Part shown: one piece after another, positions 1 to 5,989 of the stretch
Layout of the letters: each line of letters begins with the position of its first letter
Position numbering within the stretch: position 1 is the stretch's first letter
Assembly: GCA_045576675.1 (NCBI GenBank)
Contig: JAZNGX010000077.1
Location: forward strand, 1 to 5,989
Source: JAZNGX01 sp045576675
Lineage (GTDB): Bacteria > Bacillota > Clostridia > Monoglobales > Firm-18
Length of the DNA stretch: 5,989 nt
Reading direction: 5' to 3'
Notes under the pieces: generated by a model
What the model saw: the letters and a program-made list of their open reading frames with translations, nothing else
Databases searched by the model: none
Told to the model about the DNA's origin: nothing
Translations under genes and position numbers: made by a program

Positions 1-864
1 GTAATGATGCACATCATCGTCAAACTCATAGTATGCGTAAAGGTATGAATCATCCCACGCATAACGATAGTTACCTGTAAGAGTAACTTTTCCTTCACCC
101 ATTTGACCGTACAATTCAATTGGAATTCTTGTATATTTGTCCCATTCATCGTCACTACCGTCAATTACTATCTCATCTGCACGATAGACAGGAATGTGCT
201 TTGCCTTTACAAAGCTTTTACCAAGCTCGGTATACTCAGTTGTATCAGTAACACCCATTTCCTCAGCAGTTCTGTGATATTTGGGGTTAAGACCATCAAC
301 AGTAGCTGTCGCTGATGCGGCACGCTCCTCAAAGCCGCCGTTTTTAATCATATTTTCACCGATTTTTGTATGTGTAGCGGGGTCATACTCGTACATATAA
401 ACATTATCAATTACAAGCTCTCCGCACGAGCCTGTAATAACAAATTTATATGCCATTGATGCGGCAGTTGCCTTATATGTATGCTCGAATGGTTGCCAGC
501 CCCATGTTGTGCCGAAAGGAATCATTGACATTTTGTTGGCAGTGTTTAACATACTTTGTGCATTGGCTACCTTTGTTGCTTTTGCATCATAGCCGTATAC
601 ATAGGTTTTACCAATTTCCATTGCAACTGTCTGGGAAATTGTTATTGTTCCGCCTTGCTTTTGCTTGCTTGAAATGTTAAGTGCAACACTGCCACTTTTT
701 ACTTCTTTCTCTGTTGAAGCAACAACGGCAGTAACATCATCTTTTACAGATATTGTCCAGTTAGTTACACTTTTTGAATCTGTTACTGTTGCTGCGCCAA
801 CCGAAAACGGAAGTGCAGAAACAATAAAAATTACTGCTAAAACTATACTTATAAGTTTTTTCAT
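1..864 (-). CDS. Exported CBM4/9-like plus CBM9/DOMON-like carbohydrate-binding protein, 3' end beyond window
   Basis: The frame stays open from the ATG at 864 to the window edge, giving 288 residues with no stop, so the C-terminal part is missing. Residues 1-24 are a signal peptide: Lys-Lys near the start, a hydrophobic run, then Val-Gly-Ala before the likely cut. Residues about 26-165 form a beta-rich jelly-roll module ending in GELVIDNVYMYEYD, as CBM4/9-type modules do. The signature NMIKNGGFEE follows at 171-180. Residues about 229-288 begin a second module with IVIDGSDDEWDKY, then YAWDDSYLYAYYEFDDD; the early Ile-Asp-Gly, the Trp and the WDDxYLY strand are typical of CBM9 / DOMON-like sugar-binding domains. 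The gene starts 10 bases after the stop of the hydrolase gene, so the two are almost surely cotranscribed. I infer an extracellular glycan-binding role. A catalytic domain could lie in the unseen part. Export and module type are fairly sure; the ligand is unknown. Confidence 0.85.
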   Translation of the reverse strand, partial: MKKLISIVLAVIFIVSALPFSVGAATVTDSKSVTNWTISVKDDVTAVVASTEKEVKSGSVALNISSKQKQGGTITISQTVAMEIGKTYVYGYDAKATKVANAQSMLNTANKMSMIPFGTTWGWQPFEHTYKATAASMAYKFVITGSCGELVIDNVYMYEYDPATHTKIGENMIKNGGFEERAASATATVDGLNPKYHRTAEEMGVTDTTEYTELGKSFVKAKHIPVYRADEIVIDGSDDEWDKYTRIPIELYGQMGEGKVTLTGNYRYAWDDSYLYAYYEFDDDVHHY

Positions 865-870
865 ATACAT

Positions 871-876
871 TCTCCT
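871..876 (-). promoter_or_regulatory. Ribosome binding site of the downstream carbohydrate-binding gene, overlapping the hydrolase stop codon
   Basis: On the minus strand the sequence is AGGAGA followed by ATGTATATG. Two in-frame ATGs are possible, at 870 and 864. The AGGAG core lies one base from the first and seven bases from the second, so the start at 864 is preferred; it also gives a signal peptide opening with Met-Lys-Lys. The AG of this site is part of the TAG stop of the upstream hydrolase gene (875-877), an arrangement that favours translational coupling. Confidence 0.8.
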
Positions 877-3800
877 AATAATTTTCAACCAACGGTGACA
901 AATCACCTGTGCTATTTAATAAAAATGCCTTAACACTATATTTCTCATTCACCACATTACAGCTTACCTTATAGGTACTTATTCCGAATACTGTTGTATC
1001 ACAATCAGAAACTCTGCAATCAAGCATTTTGCCGTCACTGCCATACACTGCCAGAATAATAACTGCACTGTTGTTATCTTGAATGTGAATTTCGGCACTT
1101 ATTTCACTTCCATTATCAATAACCTTAAAGGAATCTGTGTCAATAAGCTTTAAAAGGATATGCTCATTTGGAAGCAAATAAAATGTCTTTCCTATAACTT
1201 CACCATTAATGAGGTTAATAACAACATCCTCATCACAGCTTAATGAAATAAGCTTGGCATCTGTTTCACTGTAATTTGATATATTTAATATTTTGCCATC
1301 ATTATAATCCGCACTGCTGTAGTAAACCTCGCTCAAATCTCCACCTGTATATTTATCTGTAAGGATAATTTCGGGCGTAATATGTTTCTTTAACACTTCC
1401 CTTATGTCGGTTGTTACAAATGCACCGCTTGTTGTTAAGGAATATACAAAAGCCTCGGCAGTAAGAGCACCGCTAATCGCTTTGTTATATTCAACCTTTG
1501 TCAAGGAATCACTTCCAAGGATAATAATTTCACCATCAAAGCTATTTAATGCATTAAGCGTATTTTGCGTAACATTTACTGCATTTGGAATTATAACTGT
1601 ATCAAACTCGCTGTAATCAGTATCATTATCATTGATAATATGTGGCTTTATGCCCAACTCTGATAAAGCCGCATAAGTTTTGCTAAGAGCATTCTGATGT
1701 GTTTTTGCAAAAATATGCGATGGCTGGGAATATAAAACACCCACCTTGCTTTTTACATTTGCCAAAGCAAATATTTCTTCAGACAGTCTTGCCATATCCA
1801 TTGCAGTTTCGCTTACAACGTATGCACAATCGGGTCGGAATGCCATAGAGGCACTTGCAAACTGTGAAGATATACTTCGATACCATAGCCACATAATATG
1901 AGAAGTAACACCTCTTACCGAGCCTTCCCATATTCCGTTACCAATAAAATCATCAAAGCTGTTTATAAGATTTAATGTACTGCCGTCCTTTATATAATGC
2001 TCCTCTGAATTTATAAGCGGACGTGCCTTAATTGACTGAATATAGTCATACCACAGCATATTATCAATAAGATTTTGATAGCTTGGTGAATATCCGTCCT
2101 CATCGTCAACACGAGCCGATGTGTCAGTACCGTTATAATCCATAACATTAAGAATATCGTATTGGTCTGTGCCCGCACCAAGGTGACACCACTGATTATA
2201 GGGATAAATATATTTCATCACCTTGGAATGTAAAGGTAAGTCCGTATGCTCTCTATGCTTTCCTGCAACGAAGCTGTGCATATCGGTTATAACGCTATCA
2301 TTAAACTCTTTCCAGTCCCACGAACGCTTCGAACTATCGCCTACAAGATAAGTCCCTGGCTCAACATCAGCAAAATCAGAATACGATGCTTGATAATTGT
2401 TATTTAACAGCGTTATACTATTATTATATTTCTCTTTCAAAAATGCAGTCCAATCATTTCTGTAATAATCCGAGTTACCCGCCATAAATTCAGGCTCACC
2501 CATAACAAGAAAGTCAGTAACACATTCATACTGGCAAATATAAGGAATAATAGCATCCATAAAATCAGCTATGATTTTGCGAGCTTCGGGATGGTCAGGA
2601 TTAAAGGGCAGATATGTGTTGCCCCTTATACCTTCATTTGTTAAATCATCATAAATGTTATATAAGTATGTAGGAAGTCTGTGAAAGCCCACCGCCATAT
2701 TTACAGCAATACCATTTGCTTCGGCACTTTCTAAAAGTCTGCCGATTCTTCCAAACTCATTTTCGCATATATAATAATTCTTATTGCCAACGTCAGGTGC
2801 CCCTGCCTCAAAGTCGCCGTTGGAAACCAGATTTGAACCCTTGTTTTGCTTTTTTATTGTTATATTGTCTATTACAAGCTCTGCACCGGCAACCCCATTA
2901 TACCACAGTAAAAAATCAAGCTGTGTCTGATTATCTGCTGTTGTATATGTAAAGCTTTGTGTCTTTTTTGTTTCACCTGCCGTAAGCTTCTGTCTGCCTA
3001 CAGATGTTGTTCCGTTTACATGAAACCATGTGTTCTCCAGATTACTGCTTGAAGAATACGTTACGCTTATTTTATAACTGGTCCTTGGCAGGCAGTCAAT
3101 TGCCTGCTGAATTCTTGCTGTGCCATTTCCGTTACCTCCGCTGAATTTCAATGAATAATTCCCGCTTAATGCATCAGCGGTAAGCTCGTAGGTTATTTCA
3201 TTGTTTTCATCAGAATCAACAAAAACCCAGTCACAAGCCACAGGCTTTGTTACAAAATAATCAATCGGAGCATTAAGCTCAATATAATTCATATGAATAT
3301 CTTTATAAAACTCCATATCATCATAGATATAATCAAGAACATTATAGCCCATCTGGAAAATATGGCGTGTTCCCATAGTTGTATCAGCAACAAGTCCTGC
3401 TTTATCCCTTGTTATATCAAAGGAATTAATCTCAGGAACCTTTTGCGGTTGTTTTTTCCCCAAAAGATACAAATTAAGATTATCCTTAAGTTCAGCACAA
3501 AAATCAGCTATTTCCGTTGCGTAGGATATCACATAGTAATAGTAAGTAGTGTTTTTCACATCGGTTGCAGCATACGTCACAAATTCATCAACGATTTTAA
3601 GTGCCATATCCTCGTAAGGCGTATCTATTCCTGCAGCATCGCATAAAGATATCAGATTATAAAGCTTCGCTCTGTCTTTGGAAATAACCGACACTGCCGC
3701 GGTAGCCTCTGCAGTAGTCGGTGAGTATGATTCATTTTTAAAGTCATATTTTTCAAAACTACTGTTTTGTATAAGATTTCGGCTGTCACCCTTTACAGCT

Positions 3801-4303
3801 AAGAAGCAATCGTCTATATACATCTCTGCACCGCAGCCTGCCTTGAACAAAATATTAAACACAGTTGTCTGAATGGTAGGTGTGATTTCTGTGCTGTACC
3901 GTGTCCATCCATCATTTGTATACTCCGTTGTCCATTTGTCAAACCATGAAAACTTTCCTTTTGCTGTCTGTATGCCTATTTTTGAAGCATCGGTGACAGA
4001 TACTGTTTTAGCCATAAATGAGAAATAATATGTCAAATCATTATGAAGCCTCGGCTTTGACTCACACGCAATTGAAATAGTTTCCGTATCCGTAGTATTC
4101 TTAACATAAAGTGATGTTGCACCGGTATATGCAGTAGCAGAAAGCGTTACAAAGCACTTTGCTGAATCATACGTTGCATTTGTAGCATCCGTTACATTCC
4201 ACAAATAAAAATCCTGCCATGTAGCATCTGCAAAGCATATAGAACTGTTTAACAAACCCGAAAGTATTACCAACACCAATAATATTGCAGTTTTTCTTTT
4301 CAT
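875..4303 (-). CDS. Secreted multidomain GH42-like glycoside hydrolase (putative beta-galactosidase)
   Basis: This encodes 1142 residues. Residues 1-25 or 1-27 are a signal peptide (Lys-Arg-Lys, hydrophobic core, Phe-Ala-Asp-Ala). About 28-170 is a CBM4/9-like jelly roll ending AEMYIDDCFLAV, followed by NLIQNSSFEKY (176-186). About 205-285 is helical and unassigned. The barrel seems to begin near 312 and is interrupted at about 355-500 by a second jelly roll ending AELVIDNITI, then NLVSNGDFEAG (491-501). The barrel resumes near 514. Glu603 in MGEPEF is the likely acid/base and Glu767 in PLINSEEHY the likely nucleophile, each in its GH42 place. WEGSVRGVTSHIMWLWYRS (792-810) resembles the last barrel strand of GH42. 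About 850-980 looks like the GH42 trimerisation domain, 982-1056 a beta domain, and 1060-1142 a terminal Ig-like module. GH42 enzymes are usually about 650-700 residues, often intracellular, and act on beta-galactosides, so this one is large and exported. GH42-like is fairly sure; activity and substrate are inferred, and a related clan GH-A family is possible. Confidence 0.85.
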   Translation of the reverse strand: MKRKTAILLVLVILSGLLNSSICFADATWQDFYLWNVTDATNATYDSAKCFVTLSATAYTGATSLYVKNTTDTETISIACESKPRLHNDLTYYFSFMAKTVSVTDASKIGIQTAKGKFSWFDKWTTEYTNDGWTRYSTEITPTIQTTVFNILFKAGCGAEMYIDDCFLAVKGDSRNLIQNSSFEKYDFKNESYSPTTAEATAAVSVISKDRAKLYNLISLCDAAGIDTPYEDMALKIVDEFVTYAATDVKNTTYYYYVISYATEIADFCAELKDNLNLYLLGKKQPQKVPEINSFDITRDKAGLVADTTMGTRHIFQMGYNVLDYIYDDMEFYKDIHMNYIELNAPIDYFVTKPVACDWVFVDSDENNEITYELTADALSGNYSLKFSGGNGNGTARIQQAIDCLPRTSYKISVTYSSSSNLENTWFHVNGTTSVGRQKLTAGETKKTQSFTYTTADNQTQLDFLLWYNGVAGAELVIDNITIKKQNKGSNLVSNGDFEAGAPDVGNKNYYICENEFGRIGRLLESAEANGIAVNMAVGFHRLPTYLYNIYDDLTNEGIRGNTYLPFNPDHPEARKIIADFMDAIIPYICQYECVTDFLVMGEPEFMAGNSDYYRNDWTAFLKEKYNNSITLLNNNYQASYSDFADVEPGTYLVGDSSKRSWDWKEFNDSVITDMHSFVAGKHREHTDLPLHSKVMKYIYPYNQWCHLGAGTDQYDILNVMDYNGTDTSARVDDEDGYSPSYQNLIDNMLWYDYIQSIKARPLINSEEHYIKDGSTLNLINSFDDFIGNGIWEGSVRGVTSHIMWLWYRSISSQFASASMAFRPDCAYVVSETAMDMARLSEEIFALANVKSKVGVLYSQPSHIFAKTHQNALSKTYAALSELGIKPHIINDNDTDYSEFDTVIIPNAVNVTQNTLNALNSFDGEIIILGSDSLTKVEYNKAISGALTAEAFVYSLTTSGAFVTTDIREVLKKHITPEIILTDKYTGGDLSEVYYSSADYNDGKILNISNYSETDAKLISLSCDEDVVINLINGEVIGKTFYLLPNEHILLKLIDTDSFKVIDNGSEISAEIHIQDNNSAVIILAVYGSDGKMLDCRVSDCDTTVFGISTYKVSCNVVNEKYSVKAFLLNSTGDLSPLVENY

Positions 4304-4309
4304 ATATTT

Positions 4310-4316
4310 CTCCTTT
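4310..4316 (-). promoter_or_regulatory. Ribosome binding site of the GH42-like hydrolase gene
   Basis: The minus strand reads AAAGGAG six bases before the ATG at 4303. The strong match and good spacing, with a canonical signal peptide directly after, settle the start. The site forms the end of the repeat-like spacer described at 4310-4355. Confidence 0.85.
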
Positions 4317-4355
4317 AGTCAACTGCACTGCAGCTCCCTCAAAGAGGGAGCGCAG
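4310..4355 (-). repeat. Hairpin-forming palindromic spacer, possibly a degraded dispersed repeat
   Basis: The 61-base spacer between the surface-protein gene and the hydrolase gene holds a perfect 8-bp inverted repeat, GCTCCCTC (4333-4340) and GAGGGAGC (4344-4351), around a three-base loop. Four more pairs (CTGC 4328-4331 with GCAG 4352-4355) extend it past one bulged A at 4332. In mRNA sense a second, weaker hairpin can form from AGCTGC and GCAGTT (4321-4335, loop AGT); it competes with the outer arm of the first. The run GCTCCCTC-TTT-GAGGGAGC, then CTG..., then ACTAAAGGAG recalls the GAGGGAGCTG...ACTGAGGGAG palindromic repeats I remember from gut Clostridia genomes; that link is from memory and unchecked. 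In the direction of the genes no T-run follows, so a strong intrinsic terminator is unlikely; a role in partial termination, RNA processing or stability is possible. Confidence 0.5.
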
Positions 4356-4364
4356 CTTTTATAA

Positions 4365-5989
4365 TTACTCACCAAAAGTTTCTGACAAACGATATGAAGT
4401 CATTGCCTCAAGTGAATTCCACAGGAATGCTTTTACTGTGTAATTTCCGCCATCAAGTGCAGGAACAGTAATTGTCTTTGATAAGGTTGTTGATGCAGCA
4501 TTGTAGTCTGTAACAGCTATTGTTTCAGGATTAGCCGAAAGTGTTACATCTACAAGTCTGTTACCATCATACAGTGCAACTACAAGTTCTGCACTCATAC
4601 CGCCCTCAACTCTGTTGTTTTTAACATCAATACTTACTGTTACTTCGCCTGCAGCAAGTGTTTCACCACTGCTTAATGTAAATTCACCAATCTGATATGC
4701 AGGAGGTACACAAGTTACTGTTACAGATAAGCCATCTGATTCAAGACCGGCATCAGTAACCGATTTAACGATGATTTCATATTCTTTACCATAAGCAAAT
4801 TCACCAAGAGTTACTGCAGCTGTTTCGTTATCAACCTCAGCTCTTAATGCAACGTTGTTGCCTGATTTAACATATACTCTTGTTTTTGCCGAATCATTTA
4901 CAGGTGTCCATGAAACATTTGCATATTTATCATCAACTGTAACATTTAAGTCTGAAATATCGTCAGGATACATAACATCGTTGTATGTAAGCTCAACATC
5001 ACCGTCTAATGCAAGGTTTGTTGTACCTACTGTTCCGTCTGAATATACTGCATATACTTCAACATCATCAATCCACAAGTCTTCGATTGTGCCTGTGAAA
5101 TAGAAGTTAAGTGATTTATTTGCATTTGTTATTGCATAAGACTTAGTTGTCCAGTCAGCAAAGTCAACACTTGCACCCCTTGCAACAGTCCACTGACTTG
5201 GTGCACCTGCTGCTTTGGCGCTGCTTATACCAAACGCACCCACGTTTTTACCTTTTAGCTTATATGAAACTTTATATGATGTAGCGTTAGAATCCTGCTC
5301 AATATAGAACATAACGTTTTTGCTACCACCATACAAATATCCCTGATTTGAAACAACATGTACCGATGCATTGCCGTCGCTTGCTGAAACACTGTCATCA
5401 AGTTCAATCATCATTGTAGGAACATTTGTTACTTTTGCAGGTCCGTCAATATAGCTTGCAATATACTGCCCTGTTGTATCAAGATATGTCGTTTTTGAAC
5501 TTGCATGTGTTTGTAAAGTACAATCTGTTATATATTCAGTATCAAGAGCATAATCACTATAGCTTGCAACAAGCTTAAAGCTATATGAGCTGCCTGTTGT
5601 TAATTCAGCAACATTGTAAACCGATAATGCTTCATTGCCGCTTGCATTTGTTCCCTGTGTTACTGTAGCATCTGTCTGTGCAACGATAACCTCGTTTACA
5701 GCTCCGTTTGTTGTTGGAAGTGCATTTGATACAAGTGTCCAGCTATAGCTTGAAGCAGGCTTGTAATACAAGCTTACATTTTCTATTGTATCAACCTTTG
5801 GATTTCTCCAGCTGAATCTTACCTGATTTGCACCAACCTGTCTTTCAGCTACTATAACATTTTTGAATTCATATGCTGATGTGTCAACCGCTACTGTACC
5901 ACCCACTTCGGGAGTACCTGTAAGAACTGTTGCACTACCCTCTGTGCCAAATGTTGCAACAGGCTTAACTGTGTAGCTGTATGAAACAT
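4365..5989 (-). CDS. FN3 and jelly-roll surface protein, C-terminal 540 residues (5' end beyond window)
   Basis: The frame is open from the right edge to a TAA at 4365-4367. A GTG at 5904-5906 could be mistaken for a start, but it has no ribosome binding site and the reading frame continues through it in the tail of an FN3 module (SYTVKPVATFGTEGSA), so it is an internal Val. Counting visible residues: 1-18 end of an FN3 module; about 42-160 an FN3-like module (VRFSWRNP, YYKPASSYSWTLV, SYSFKLVASY); about 168-315 a jelly roll ending EDLWIDDVEVYAVY; NLALDGDVEL at 324-333; about 342-427 a compact FN3 module (ANVSWTPVND, KEYEIIVKSVTDAGLES); 430-540 an Ig-like terminal module with YTVKAFLWNSLEAM. 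No catalytic motif, LPxTG signal, SLH or dockerin module is visible; the signal peptide and any enzyme domain would lie upstream. It is probably cotranscribed with the hydrolase. I infer a glycan-binding or scaffold role at the cell surface; the protein family as a whole is not recognised. Confidence 0.85.
   Translation of the reverse strand, partial: VSYSYTVKPVATFGTEGSATVLTGTPEVGGTVAVDTSAYEFKNVIVAERQVGANQVRFSWRNPKVDTIENVSLYYKPASSYSWTLVSNALPTTNGAVNEVIVAQTDATVTQGTNASGNEALSVYNVAELTTGSSYSFKLVASYSDYALDTEYITDCTLQTHASSKTTYLDTTGQYIASYIDGPAKVTNVPTMMIELDDSVSASDGNASVHVVSNQGYLYGGSKNVMFYIEQDSNATSYKVSYKLKGKNVGAFGISSAKAAGAPSQWTVARGASVDFADWTTKSYAITNANKSLNFYFTGTIEDLWIDDVEVYAVYSDGTVGTTNLALDGDVELTYNDVMYPDDISDLNVTVDDKYANVSWTPVNDSAKTRVYVKSGNNVALRAEVDNETAAVTLGEFAYGKEYEIIVKSVTDAGLESDGLSVTVTCVPPAYQIGEFTLSSGETLAAGEVTVSIDVKNNRVEGGMSAELVVALYDGNRLVDVTLSANPETIAVTDYNAASTTLSKTITVPALDGGNYTVKAFLWNSLEAMTSYRLSETFGE

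Noticed and set aside
868..870. ATG at 870 as the start of the carbohydrate-binding gene
   Set aside because: It is only one base from the AGGAG core, too close for normal initiation; the in-frame ATG at 864 has seven-base spacing.
103..898. Several plus-strand open frames of 70-77 codons
   Set aside because: All are antisense to the exported carbohydrate-binding gene, whose frame is open throughout with a clear signal peptide and domain motifs.
3293..3646. Plus-strand open frame of 117 codons
   Set aside because: It lies wholly inside the hydrolase gene on the opposite strand, has no ribosome binding site that I can see, and its product has no recognisable family features.
4234..4303. Lipoprotein signal in the hydrolase (Cys23 after a hydrophobic run)
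   Set aside because: The residues before Cys23 are Ser-Ser-Ile; a lipobox needs a small residue just before the Cys. Phe-Ala-Asp-Ala after it fits an ordinary signal peptidase cut.
4316..4325. TTGACT as a -35 promoter box for the hydrolase gene
   Set aside because: It lies about 13 bases before the start codon and abuts the ribosome binding site, leaving no room for a -10 box and leader.
4328..4360. Rho-independent terminator between the surface-protein and hydrolase genes
   Set aside because: The hairpin is strong, but the T-run (CTTTT) follows it only on the plus strand, where no gene is seen. In the direction of the genes it is followed by TGCAGTTGACTAAAGG.
5904..5906. GTG as the start of the FN3 surface protein
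   Set aside because: The frame is open upstream to the window edge and encodes the end of an FN3 module; there is no Shine-Dalgarno site and no signal peptide after the GTG.

Overview
The window is an AT-rich stretch (clearly below 50% GC by eye, not computed) carrying three genes, all on the minus strand and read from right to left: 4365-5989 (5' end missing), 875-4303 (complete) and 1-864 (3' end missing). The two visible starts have strong AGGAG-type ribosome binding sites. The proteins are large, modular and exported. Their style (signal peptide, CBM4/9-like jelly rolls, fibronectin type III modules, and a terminal Ig-like module ending in a Y-[ST]-V-K-A-F-L-x-N-S motif) points to an anaerobic Clostridia-type Firmicute, probably from a gut or rumen, in the manner of plant-fibre degraders such as Monoglobus and relatives. 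That taxonomic call is inference from protein style.

Layout in transcription order. First (4365-5989) is the C-terminal 540 residues of a surface protein with two complete FN3-like modules, the tail of another, a jelly-roll carbohydrate-binding-like module and a terminal Ig-like module. A 61-base spacer follows, holding a strong hairpin that resembles a degraded dispersed palindromic repeat. Second (875-4303) is a secreted 1142-residue GH42-like glycoside hydrolase with an N-terminal jelly roll, a helical module, a TIM barrel apparently interrupted by a second jelly roll, a trimerisation-like domain, a beta domain, and a terminal module matching that of the first protein. Third (1-864) is an exported protein with a jelly roll followed by a CBM9/DOMON-like module that runs off the window edge. 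Its Shine-Dalgarno sequence overlaps the stop codon of the hydrolase gene.

The genes look like one transcription unit for an extracellular polysaccharide-degrading set: one catalytic protein flanked by two non-catalytic (as far as visible) glycan-binding proteins. A beta-galactoside-containing plant polysaccharide is the natural guess from GH42, but the substrate cannot be read from the sequence. No tRNA, rRNA, CRISPR array, insertion sequence or convincing promoter is visible. The most interesting points are the jelly roll inserted in the catalytic barrel, the Gly-Glu-Pro in place of the usual Asn-Glu-Pro at the acid/base site, the shared unnamed C-terminal module, and the repeat-like spacer that seems to supply the hydrolase gene's ribosome binding site.
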